A stretch of DNA of 64,000 bases from Ophiodon elongatus. Its lineage: Eukaryota; Chordata; Actinopteri; Perciformes; Hexagrammidae. Shown here in pieces: positions 27,237 to 44,245 of this stretch (position 1 is its first letter; each line of letters begins with the position of its first letter). The notes beneath the pieces were generated by a model, which did no database searches, was not told the DNA's origin, and saw only the letters and a list, made by a program, of their open reading frames with translations. Both the position numbers and the translations under genes were made by a program. The DNA lies in contig JACSYO010002062.1 of NCBI GenBank assembly GCA_016806645.1, positions 1,227,501 to 1,291,500 on the forward strand, written 5' to 3'.

Positions 27237-27475
27237 ATGGTAAATGGACTTGTATTTGTATAGCGCTTTTCTAGTCTTTCGACCACTCAAAGCGCTTTAA
27301 CACTACATGACATCATTCACCGATTCATACACTGATGGGAGGAGCTAAGATTCCACCTGCACATCAGGAGTAGCTAACATTCACACACCATAGGCACAGC
27401 TACGGGAGTAATTTGTGGTTAAGTGTCTTGCCCAAGGACACATCGACATGGGCTAGCGGAGCCCGGGATCGAACC
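27237..27475 (-). mobile_element. tRNA-derived SINE inserted in the LINE relic
   Basis: Read on the minus strand it carries a polymerase III B-box-like GGTTCGATCCC. It continues CCTTGGGCAAGACACTTAAC and ends AAGCGCTTTGAGTGGTCGAA then AGCGCTATACAAATACAAG. This arrangement is a familiar abundant fish SINE. It separates the two halves of the LINE relic. Confidence 0.65.
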
Positions 27476-27640
27476 GCCGATCCTCGGCCACAGTCGGCCA
27501 CAGCAGCGCCTCAACTCCAAGTTCCCTCCTGATGTCCGAGCTCCTTATCCTATCTCTAAGGGTGAGCCCGGCCACCCTACGGAGGAAACTCATTTCGGCC
27601 GCTTGTATCCGAGACTTCGTTCTTTCGGTCACGACCCAGA
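27476..27640 (-). mobile_element. LINE relic, reverse-transcriptase C-terminal part
   Basis: Minus-strand translation reads VTERTKSRIQAAEMSFLRRV followed by AGLTLRDRIRSSDIRRELGV. This is the highly recognisable segment downstream of the reverse transcriptase in fish LINEs. The frame leads into unrelated sequence upstream, so the element is a fragment. Confidence 0.85.
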
Positions 27641-28139
27641 GACACCAAACCAGTCGAGCCAAAACAAAGATGATTGATCCACACAGCACAATATGCAGAC
27701 CCATCTGTGCTTTGGAAGTGTCGGGAAACATCAATGGCAGGCAAGGACTGGAGTGGATATGGAACGAACTCTGGGCAACGTCCCTGAGGTATTCTAGAGA
27801 CCTTTCGTGGTCCTCTGCGTCAAAAGTAGGACGCGACGGAGACAACTTCCACACAGGCATGGCCTGTGGGAGGAAGAGAAAATCATGAAAGGAGGGAGAC
27901 AATGCCAGGCAAAAGAGAGAAATCAGAGTGTTTTTGGTCGACCGTGAAGCAAAGGGTGGGCCCCATCATCTCCTTTTTCTGCTGCAATCACTTTTACAAT
28001 GCTGGTGCCTTGGACAACGACATGAAACTCCAGAGTCTTCTGGGGCGTCGGCTTGTAACCTTACATGGGCCTCCACTTGTCCCTCCAATGAGAAAATGAA
28101 AATCAATTTAAAGACCAATGTGTAAGACTCGTAAAGCTT

Positions 28140-28720
28140 ACTGAGTGTTCCAATACCCATGTTAGCATACTATTTAGAAAAAAATTCAATGTCACAAATC
28201 ATAGTATTTCAAATGCAGCATGCCAAAAATACGAGGATGTTCTTCTGCATCTGGTCTATTTTGCAGTATGCAAGCCGGCATGCTTTTCTGGCAATTCTGA
28301 CCCACAGTCCTTTGTGCAGTGCATGTATGAGCAAGAAAGGCAAAGTTCAAGGTGTCATGTTTTGAGGAAGTAGTATGTTCCAATTAAACGCACTTACAGT
28401 AAAAAGAAAAAGTATGCAATTTTCGAGCGCAGCTTTAGTTTATAATCGCTTTGGTGAAGCCGGCGTGCGCCATGAAATGGCGCAATCACGGCCTGCACGC
28501 TGTCGTGCGAGAAGGCTGGTCGCGACGCTTGGTCGTTCCAATTCCTTTTTCTTCGTTTTGTACGTTGCACTCGTTGCACTCGTCGTCTTCTTGCTTCATC
28601 ACTTGCTTGTGAGTGCAACCTCTGGGGCGTATTGGAGAATACCAAAGAACAGTGCGTTAAGCAAAAACAACAACAACAGCTGTCTCTCAACGTAAAAGGT
28701 CTTTTCCTACCACCCTTTGG
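28140..28720. repeat. Possible DNA-transposon relic
   Basis: Starts with TGTTCCAATACCCATGTTAG and CATACTATTTAG text and contains GGAAGTAGTATGTTCCAATT near 28366. Such AGTATG-rich text recurs in fish non-autonomous DNA elements. Terminal repeats were not resolved. Confidence 0.3.
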
Positions 28721-31027
28721 ACACATCCTGATTACCCTTGATCAGTTTCACAATGTTCACTGTACTTATTGTGCCGGTTGGACGGAGCAAAAATGGAGCA
28801 GCAGGGGGGAAAAGGGAAGGAAGAGCGAGCTGCACCCTTCTGACCTTCATAATGAGATTCATTCTGTTACATCATTGACCTTGTGACCTGTGCTTTGACC
28901 TGCATCCCCCCACAGACTCTTGTCTCCAATGAAGACATCAGAAAGATCTTACTGAGTAGAAGAACAAGACAGACCAACAGAATTTCCATCGCTCTCATTA
29001 TTCAATGCATCCGATTTATTTACTGCAGCATTGACCCACTGATGCCGGGACGTCAGAGCATTTGGTCACCAACACAATGTCCTGGAAGAGTGAACGTACC
29101 TCTTTATTCACGGACGAAGCAAAGCAAAAATTTTTTGTATTCAATATCGTGTATTATTTTTCCTCCAGAGACTGACCTTTATAGCGTATCGTTCAAGTTC
29201 AGGAGGGAACACCTACTTGGAGTTCCACGCTTGTGCAGTGTCTTTGTCTTCTGTTTTCTTGAGCTGAGCTTAGGGTTTTATCTTGTGATTTACAGGGTCA
29301 TCCTTAGTTTATCCTTATTGTTAATACGTTATAGGCCAAGGCATCCATTATGTTCAAATGTATTTTTAGGGCCTACATCAGCTTAACTTTACGTTTCAAG
29401 GAAACAAAATCCTTCTCAAGCCACACGAGCGCACTGCTGAGTCATAACTCTTGCACCACTTCAGAGGGAGAGCAGCTAAACACAAGGGACTGATGCAGTT
29501 GACGGTTACAGTTTGTGTATGGATTAAATATAATCTTCATCATTATCTTTTAAAGGCGTTAAAAGCACTCAAAGGAGCGATATCTTGTCAAGGAAGGGGA
29601 TCGTGAAATATCCATTGATTGGAGCAAAATCCCTTTGATATTTACAGGAGCCTTGTTTGGGTTTGTGTAGTTCAATCTGTGCGTGGAAGAAGACACAAGG
29701 GTGGAGATGGGGATGCAAAGGAGGCACCCCCTGCTGAGGAGACTGAGCCTGTGAAGCGTGCAGCTGAAGAAGAGGAGGAGGAGGAGGAGAAGGAGGAGAG
29801 AAAAGAAAGCAGAAGACAGAGGAAAATGGAGAGGCAGAGGGGGATGCTTAGGTCTCTGTCCTGCTGCTCACCAGCATGGTCAACATCAATCCAATTCCAA
29901 TTGGGCCCCTACACTGTCTCCTTACCCACTTCCCATCTATTTGCCTGTTCGCATTGGGGCGTCTGCCATATTAAGTGCCACCCAAAACCAATTAGCGCGG
30001 CATCGAAGTGGGTTATAAAGCTCTCCAACAGCGAGTCTATGGCCCAATCCAACGTCTACGGACTGGCAGACTCAGAAGCGGGTTCCCACATAGTTTGTGT
30101 GTGAGGGCTTTGTCAAATCACAGTGTGCTTGAGGAGCCCTTGAGCCCTTCACGCACACTTTACGTCAGTCCACATTTCTGCAGACTTTACCGGAGGGAAT
30201 TACCCACAATTCATAGCGTAAAGGTAAACAGATAAGACAGCACTTGGGTGTTCAGCCTGGCATATTAAATTTACACCGAAACATTGTAGTTAATACTAGG
30301 AACTTTCGTTTTGTGTCAATTTTGGCCGGAGGAGGCCAGGAGCAGAGCTTCTGCCGGAGCATTCTGTAGGTCGAAGGTGGCAGCGAAGCTGGCCCTAGGT
30401 CTGTCCACGGTGGGCTGGGCACTGCCAAAGTTTTGATAAAAAAATAAGTAAACAAATTATTTAACAACTACTTCTCGTCTAATAAGGCAGGAGGCATGTT
30501 TTGTTATCATCAAAGTAACACAACATGTCGCTGCAAAATTCTGTCTGTTTCCCATTTCTGCCCTTGCTGCCTCTCATACTCAACCATTTACCAGCTGACG
30601 TCAGTGAAGTCCCTGAGGGTTCAGGACTTGAGGCCTTAGGGGGGGACGTTGGGATTGGGCCTTCATCGATGCTGACTCAGCCAGCTGCCCTGACTGACCA
30701 CGTGCAACGCCGTTTAGTTCGTCATGTATCACGCACCATACAAATGGTTCCATGGGCCGACGCGCAGACACATTTCATTGTAAACTGCCCAAACTAAGAT
30801 AGACATTAAGATAGATTGAAATTGTCCAACAGACATTAACAACTAAAAGGTTACATTGTATTTCGTGTCAAATATACTCATCTAGTCTAGAAAAAAGGTA
30901 GATGGATTAATTTGATTGTAAAGTGTGGTATATTTAAATACAACATATATGTATATATATATATTTGTTTTTATTTAAAAAGAATTATCAGCAGTATATG
31001 TATATATATATATATATGTGAGATTTA

Positions 31028-31057
31028 TTTCTAATTGTAAAAATTGGGCCACACTAC
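31028..31057 (+). repeat. Direct repeat, copy 1
   Basis: 30 bp identical to 31286-31315; its core is AATTGTAAAAATTGGGCCAC. Confidence 0.93.
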
Positions 31058-31235
31058 ATAATATATCTATACATATCTATACATATATATGTGTATATAT
31101 ACATACAGTATATATGTATGTATATAGACGTATATGTATGTATATAAGTATATATATATATATATATGTATATATGTGTATATATATCCATACATATATA
31201 CATATATCTGTATGTATGTATATATGTATATATAT

Positions 31236-31265
<30 letters not shown>
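31050..31265. repeat. TA/TATG-rich microsatellite followed by (GA)n
   Basis: About 190 bp of TATATG, TACATA and TATA units, then (GA) at 31246-31265. It is flanked by a 30-bp direct repeat. Confidence 0.93.
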
Positions 31266-31266
<1 letters not shown>

Positions 31267-31285
31267 CTTTTTATATAGAGACTTT

Positions 31286-31315
31286 TTTCTAATTGTAAAA
31301 ATTGGGCCACACTAC
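31286..31315 (+). repeat. Direct repeat, copy 2
   Basis: Second identical 30-bp copy, 258 bases after the first, on the far side of the microsatellite. Confidence 0.93.
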
Positions 31316-31639
31316 GAGATCAGTTATTTTTTCATCTTGAGGTTTTACATCAGTATGTTAGAAGCACATTCTCTATTGTGTCCGTACTGACCAGATGATT
31401 CAAGTTTAGGCGTTGACCTCAAATTCAGTAAGTATATAGCGCATTAATCAGGGCACAGGACCTGAAACCGACTGGACCGAGGACAGGGAATCGGGGTTAA
31501 AGGAAACACTAGTGCGCATGTTCGATGGGCCCATGCATGCGGAAGAGATCTGGGTATCATCAGTAACATCTAATTTGTATACTCAGAAGTGGAACTTTTT
31601 GCTTCAAGGGACAATGAGAAACAGTCATGGGGACGAACG

Positions 31640-31878
31640 GGGCCCCGCCCCTAACGCGGTGACTGCCTTTGACCACCGAGCACATGGACGGCAGTCGGTG
31701 TTTGAATTGACATGGTTGCCATGGTAACGGAGTCACACTCGTGAGGCAGTGTCTCCAAGCTAGCGTTACACTTTCCGACAGTATTTCATATCTAATTGAG
31801 CGTTTGATAGAGTGTTTTATGTGAAGAAGACACAGAGTCGCGTGCACAAGCTACAAGTATTTTTTATTACAATTCCAG
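31640..31878 (+). promoter_or_regulatory. lrrc27: lrrc27 promoter and non-coding first exon
   Basis: A GC box (CCCCGCCCC, 31643-31651) and an RFX X-box (31715-31728) lie just upstream of sequence that ends in a clean donor (CCAG|GTAAGC, GT at 31879-31880). The predicted 5' UTR exon ends at 31878 and splices to the exon carrying the start codon about 180 bp on. The transcription start is not known; it is probably between 31730 and 31830. Confidence 0.55.
31715..31728 (+). promoter_or_regulatory. Perfect palindromic X-box (RFX binding site)
   Basis: GTTGCCATGGTAAC is two perfect inverted half-sites (GTTGCC and GGTAAC) separated by two bases. This is the ideal form of the X-box bound by RFX transcription factors, the main activators of cilium genes. 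It lies about 150 bp upstream of the predicted first donor of lrrc27 and 352 bp before its ATG. Confidence 0.75.
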
Positions 31879-32079
31879 GTAAGCCAACGCGGCGTTAACT
31901 AGCTAGCGTTAGTTTAACTGTTTACCAATGCTAACGCTAGCTAACGAATGGATAGCTGGCACCTGCTTGTAGGCAGAGTTGAACCCTCACGTGACGGGGA
32001 TAACAGCTGTTTAGACGGAACCATGTGATATTTACACGGTTTCTTATCTTCAGTTTTCACGCAGAGAGACACCTGAACA

Positions 32080-38986
<6,907 letters not shown>

Positions 38987-39087
38987 TGGGGATTTGAGTT
39001 TTGTGGTATTGGATTCATACTCAAAATTCAATGTAAAGACTAACACCTTTATGAATGACCACTGCAATGCTCATATCATTCAAAAAA

Positions 39088-39093
39088 AATAAA
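39088..39093 (+). terminator. lrrc27 polyadenylation signal
   Basis: AATAAA 102 bases after the lrrc27 stop codon. The cleavage site is likely 10-30 bases beyond. Confidence 0.7.
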
Positions 39094-39879
39094 GATCACA
39101 TGCTGTTACTGGGCAAGTGAGTGTTTTTTTTAAATGTTTTTACGCAAGACACCCTCTCCATTATACAAACTTGTCATGTTTCCCGTTTACCTTAGCTTAT
39201 TATCATCCAGTACCTCAAATATGTATACAGTCGGTATGTTACTATATGGTTACCTCTAACAGTGTGAAATTAAGCTGTTCATTTGGTAAATGACTCACAA
39301 GACATTATAGCTACACAAGACTCATATTCCCTGCGTCAATCATCTGAAATACCACCACACAATGCTAATTAAACAAGGCTTGAAATATAATGTGAATCAA
39401 TGAAAAATGGTTAAAAGAATTAATAATTAAAAAATAAAAAATAAAAGATAAACTTGAGCAATCATTTATTTTCACATTTGAATCTACATATTATTTGTAA
39501 GGCTTTTTAAACATAAATAATACTAAACAGATAAATCAATCTGATTGACATTAATAGTGGGTATTTGCAGCAGGGTACATCTCAAGTATTGCATCCAAAT
39601 GTAGGACTTGAAGGGCATTTTTGCAAATAGCCCCTTAAATGCTTTCGTGAAAGTATTTGATGGCTGTACATTACGAGGAATATTTCGAGGTCATGTTTAT
39701 TTCACATAAGTCAAAATTCCACGACGCTTACAACACATTACAAAAACGCATCCATGTTTCATCAAATGTTCAGCATACTGGCGCTATAAGTTTGGAGCGA
39801 AACGCCATTGGCCTCTCGCTATGGAAAACGGAGGCATCCCCGCACTTGTGAATGGCATCAAACAAGTCAAAGTGAGACG
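39094..39879. other. Intergenic spacer between lrrc27 and pwwp2b
   Basis: About 0.8 kb of AT-rich DNA between the lrrc27 poly(A) signal and the pwwp2b promoter. I see no gene or repeat of note. Confidence 0.7.
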
Positions 39880-40112
39880 GAGAGAGGGTAGGCCTTGTCT
39901 TGAGAGATTTCTGCTCCTCTTGCACAGGGAGCGTGATGTCAGCGGTGGCAGTGCTGTTGTAATTGACTTGGTGGGGGTGATGGCGTCATTTTATGCCCTG
40001 GTGTAGCCTCTTGCTCCGATAGCGAAGGGGAGACGGATCTTTAGCCGACGCGACCGTGGCTCCCTTGGCCGGGATCGAGCACCGCCGAGCCGGACACTTG
40101 ACGCCGGGAAAC
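39880..40112 (+). promoter_or_regulatory. pwwp2b promoter and 5' UTR (approximate)
   Basis: CpG-containing stretch directly before the pwwp2b ATG, richest from 40017 to 40112, with a CRE-like TGGCGTCATT near 39979. The transcription start is not determinable. Confidence 0.4.
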
Positions 40113-40252
40113 ATGGAGGCTGTGGCCGAGGAGCTGCGGGCCGGCTCTCGGGTACCTGTCACTATCGATCAAATAGTTAACGATACACTGGTGGTGACGC
40201 TGACCTACCGAGAAAGGAGCTACACGGGGATATTACTTGACTGCAACAAAAA
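40113..40252 (+). CDS. pwwp2b: pwwp2b coding exon 1
   Basis: ATG at 40113 in good context (A at -3, G at +4). The exon gives 46 codons plus two bases, then donor GTGAGT at 40253. The open frame extends upstream only to a GTG at 40056, so this ATG is the first usable start. The split codon AA+G restores Lys47 at the junction. Confidence 0.93.
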
Positions 40253-43200
40253 GTGAGTGTTATTTCCTGTGTTCTGGGTCCACATTTATCTTTGGAATAC
40301 ATTTTCTTAACTCAGGTAAAGGCTAATGTAGCTTTGATGCTAACGAGTCGAAGCTAGCCGCTTAGCCGTTAGCTAACTAGGCCTCCATACAAAAGACTCG
40401 TAGGTTATTGTAGCTGGCAGGCCAGCTAGCTGCTAGCTGGTCGGCTAATGGCAAACTGACTTCATTTTAGCTCACGCTGAGGTGGACAAATGCGTTATTT
40501 TACTACGGTGAAACACGGAACGCCAACACAGTGCCTCTGTCTGCTGGGTTTATAAATTACTTCTCCTGAACAGTAACTAGTTAAAGTCACTGGGTTCACG
40601 TATAGCTTATTGTTAGCCTCATCACATAGAGAGCAGCTACAACGTATCCAGTAAAAGGGCAGGCCGTGGCTCAACACTATTCTTGTAAATCATGCTTTGA
40701 TGCGTTTATACACACAGATGCCATTGCAATGTGTGCTCGTTTTCTCTCAGGAATGTTTCAATCTGAAATACAGTTGCTGGTGAGATAAATGGCTCATCAC
40801 ACAGCCAACCAGTACTGATCAGAAACAATGGAAAATGGCAATAAAGATACATGTGGGATTCGATCGACCCCCAACTGTAATTACTTTTTCTTTGAAACCT
40901 GGTTCTGATGAGACTCTGTGACCATATTGGACTCAGTGCCTGACAAGAAAAAGGCCCACATCTTGCCAGTTACCAAGAAAGCACAGTGCTGTTTAAATGA
41001 GACCATCTTAAGAAAAAAACCTTAACAAAAAATGACAGGAATCAGTGTCTCTGTTAGTGTGTGTGTGTGTGTGTTTGTCACATGTATACGCCTTGTGTTG
41101 CTCCTGGTGCTGTGCACCTTAAAAGACACTGGCTTTGGACTATTTATAGATGAGCAGAATCAGAATCGGACCAGCTTTGCCCCTCAGTGTGCTTAGATGG
41201 TTTTTCATGCGAGAGCTCAAGCAGTCCTGAAAATAACCCACCCAAATGGGAAAAGGCAGGCCTTGGAATAACTTAAAATAGGCTCATATTTCAGGCCTTG
41301 TCACTGACAAAATTTGACTTCTTCTTCCTTTTCAGCTTGTGGCAACACATTTCCTGTCATTGTCTCCCACAGGTTATTATATATTTTTTTATGTTAACAT
41401 ATAGGGCCTATCATTCAGGCAGATCTCTGCGTCTAGTTACACTGTACACAACGGGAGATGGCAACAGCGCTGTGAATCATGGCTGGTCATGTGCTGCGTC
41501 CTTGTACTGTGCTTAACGAGTACTGCCTGTTCCCTGACACAGTTCGTTCCGCGTCAATCACTCCGAAGGCCAATATTTGGCTGCTTTGGGAGGGCGCATG
41601 TGAAAAGGTGAGAGGAACAACCCGCGCCGAGAGACTATAATTCGGAGGTGCTTGCCAGTTGCTCCTCCTGGGGAGGGACACACGGGCTCCCCAAATGTGC
41701 GATAATTAATAATCTCTCCCCAGATGCAAAAACAAACTGAAATCTCCTGGCTCCTTCCCCTACATCTCTGAATCCCGAGTGATTCATGGGATTGTTTTTG
41801 TTCAGTCAGATGTTGGGGAGAGAGGGGGGGGGGTTGTTCCTGGGCATCCTGTAGTCTCTTTGTCTGCTGTCTCCTGACTAAAGCAGCACAGCCATGTTAC
41901 TGTTGCCTGCCAGCCACCTCTCAAAGACTCCTTGGCAGTTGGGCCTTTTTTGGACATGTTTGCTGAGCCCAGAGAATGAAAAAAAAGAAGAAGCATAAAA
42001 TCACTCTGAGAGAGTCAGTGATACTATTGCTACATTTTTGCTGCCTTAAGCAGCAGGACAGATAATCGCCTGGCTGCCTGCGGACCCCAACCCCCACGCG
42101 TAAAGAATTTTCAGCATACAGGTGACAAGGAGAGTGGTGCCAGTGTGTCCAGCTGAGGCAAATCAAAATGGTAAAATAGGTTTTCACTCGAAGGGAAGGC
42201 TTTGAACAGATCTGGGTGCTATTTCTTTTTTTCTCTTTTTTCTTTTTGGCTTAATTGAAATGGCAAGGTATTTGATTTGTGCTGTCCCACTGGCCTTGGA
42301 TTATCTGACACAGTGAAATGCAAGCACGGCATTACAGCATCTCTCTTGTGGAGGAGATTGCTTAACTAAAAATTTCCAGAAATGTTTGTCATGCGTAACG
42401 AGAATGTTTGCATTGGCTTGCGCCAACTTTACTGAAGCAATCTAATGAAGCTCAATGAGATACGCATTAATTCATTTATCGTTGCTTTTTTTTTCTTTTT
42501 TCCCTCTTAGGACTGGGTTATTCTGTCTACCAGAATTCACAGCAAAACCCGGGGACTGCCCGATATCTACACCGGTTTGTCAAGAAGTCCCAGAAGTTCT
42601 GAGTGAGGAGCCGGTTTCCAAATCTCCCAGCCAGGCTTCGCAGAGACCAAAGGATGAAAACACTCTCCCGGAAAGCGGCACACCTACTGCGCCTCTTCCC
42701 TGCCCTGTACCCACACCGGTGCCAGCTGGAGAGACTCCTTACCCTCCTTATTTTGAAGGAGCCCCCTTCCCTCCACCCTTATGGGTGCGCCACAGCTACA
42801 GCCAATGGGTACCTCAGCCCCCTCCGCGACCAATCAAAAGGAAGAAGAGGCGGACGCGAGAGCCCGGCCGCATGACCATGAGTACGATCCGCCTGCGGCC
42901 GCGGCAGGTACTGTGTGAAAAGTGCAAGAACACTCTAAACAGTGACGAGGACAGCAAAGATGGCATGAGCAACACTTCTAAGACTTCTAGAAAAGAGAAT
43001 GCACTACAGAGCGATGAAGATGGCGAGGACAAGGATGCCCCCTCCAAGCTGTCGAGAAAAGAGGATGGCGTCGCTGCCAAGGACGCTAAGAGACGTGAAA
43101 ATGGCAACAGCCTTGACAGCAAGCGACTCAGGAAGGACAAAAGGGGGGACACTGAAGGGGAGAAGTTCCCCGGAGGTGACGTCATCCCCCACAGTCCTGT

Positions 43201-44245
43201 CATAAAGATCTCTTACAGCACTCCACAGGGCAAGGGGGAGGTCATGAAGATCCCGGCGAGAGTCCACGGTTCAGTCAAGCCGTTCTGCCCCAAACAACTG
43301 GTGCAGAACGGCGTGGGAGAAAACGGCAAGACGCCTTCCGACCCCACCAAGGAGCAACGGCACATTTTAGATGCCACAAGGTCCGGCCTCACCGTGTCCA
43401 TTCCCAAACTCAAACTAACCAGGCCTTTTACAACCGTGGGTCAGGACTTGCCCTCTCCAAAGATCCACTTGAGACCCCCCCAGAGGGAGGGTGAGGAGAG
43501 CGTGGTCGAGTACGAGGCAGAACTCGTAGGAGGCACCAGGAGACAAAGCCCTAGGGTGCCCGGTCCGTGCCTCCCCCATTCTGAAGACTCGGGGGAAGGT
43601 AAAAACTCTCTGGAGTTGTGGTCGGGGAGTTCGGGAGAGGAGGCGGAGCGCGGCCACAGCGACCTTACCCTCCTCATCAATTTCCGTAAACGCAAAGCAG
43701 ATTCGTCGAGCCTGTCGGTCTGCAGCAGCGACAGCCTAGACGAGTCCAAGTCCTTCAGCTCCGACGGCACCTCGCCGGAGCTGTGCGACCTGGCCCCGGG
43801 CGAAGACCTGTCCGTGACCTCGTCTTCTGTACCGGCGCGGGAGGACTGCAAGACGGTGCCGCCGCTAACGGTGCGGCTCCACACCCGCAGCATGACGAAG
43901 TGTGTAACCGAGGAGGGCCACGCCGTGGCGGTGGGCGACATTGTGTGGGGGAAGATCCACGGCTTCCCCTGGTGGCCAGCGCGCGTACTCAGCATCAGTG
44001 GCACGCGCAAGCAGGAGACGGCCAGTTGCGAGGCCCAGTGGCCCCAGGCAAAGGTGGCGTGGTTCGGCTCACCCACCACCTCCCAGCTCTCCGTTGCCAA
44101 ACTGTCGCCCTTCAGGGAGCTCTTCAGGTCCCGCTTCAACCGCAAGAAGAAAGGGATGTACCGGAGGGCCATCCTGGAGGCGGCCAAGGCCGTGGGTCAC
44201 ATGGGCCCAGAGATTACGTCGCTGCTATCCAACGGCGACACGTAG
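40113..44245 (+). CDS. pwwp2b: pwwp2b, PWWP domain-containing protein 2B (624 aa)
   Basis: Coding segments are 40113-40252 and 42511-44245 (1,875 bp with stop). PWWP2 proteins are nuclear chromatin readers. In the family the PWWP domain binds H3K36-methylated nucleosomes and DNA, and internal regions contact H2A.Z and the MTA1/HDAC part of NuRD. Visible here are the N-terminal family block (VPVTIDQIVNDTLVVTLTYR, ILLDCNKK then TGLFCLPEF), a proline-rich PYPPYFEGAPFPPPLW stretch (about residue 121 on), RLRPRQVLCEKCK with C182-x2-C185, and SPVIKISYSTPQGKGEV (about residue 275). The C-terminal PWWP domain (about 519-610) contains GDIVWGKIHGFPWWPARV, PWWP itself being residues 533-536, and ends RFNRKKKGMYRRAI. 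The divergent middle is rich in Ser, Lys and Glu. Human PWWP2B is about 590 aa. The segments match PWWP2B rather than PWWP2A, and the position next to lrrc27 agrees. Confidence 0.94.
40253..42510 (+). other. pwwp2b intron 1
   Basis: 2,258 bp fixed by the two coding exons. I see no additional exon. The first part has several short GCTAGC/TTAGCTA-type motifs often seen beside fish promoters, and the rest is unremarkable. Confidence 0.8.
42511..44245 (+). CDS. pwwp2b: pwwp2b coding exon 2 (most of the protein, PWWP domain)
   Basis: It opens after a strong pyrimidine tract and acceptor (tccctcttag) and carries 577 codons without interruption. The stop codon TAG (44243-44245) lies directly against a candidate donor GTCAGT (44246). 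The open frame continues upstream into the intron to 42455, but the acceptor and homology to the family (TGLFCLPEF) set the exon start. A 248-codon antisense frame (43441-44187) is a shadow. Confidence 0.94.

Larger units (their letters stand above)
24701..31639. other. Intergenic region between stk32c and lrrc27
   Basis: The two genes diverge. Contents in order: AT-rich DNA (24720-25900); unassigned sequence with a 164-codon antisense frame at 26149-26643 showing no recognisable motif; LINE and SINE relics (27063-27640); a possible DNA-transposon relic (28140-28720); unassigned sequence with a 167-codon frame at 28883-29386; an acidic frame with a GGA repeat (29690-29840); and a TA/GA microsatellite (31050-31265). 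No intact gene was found. Confidence 0.65.

Noticed and set aside
28883..29386. 167-codon plus-strand frame
   Set aside because: Hydrophobic, low-similarity translation without exon signals or a family I recognise; likely chance.
42455..42510. Upstream extension of the pwwp2b exon 2 frame to an ATG at 42455
   Set aside because: The extension is the pyrimidine tract and acceptor of the intron, and exon 1 joins in phase to family-conserved sequence right after the AG.
43441..44187. 248-codon open frame on the minus strand
   Set aside because: Antisense shadow of the GC-rich pwwp2b coding exon; the sense strand matches the PWWP2 family over its length.
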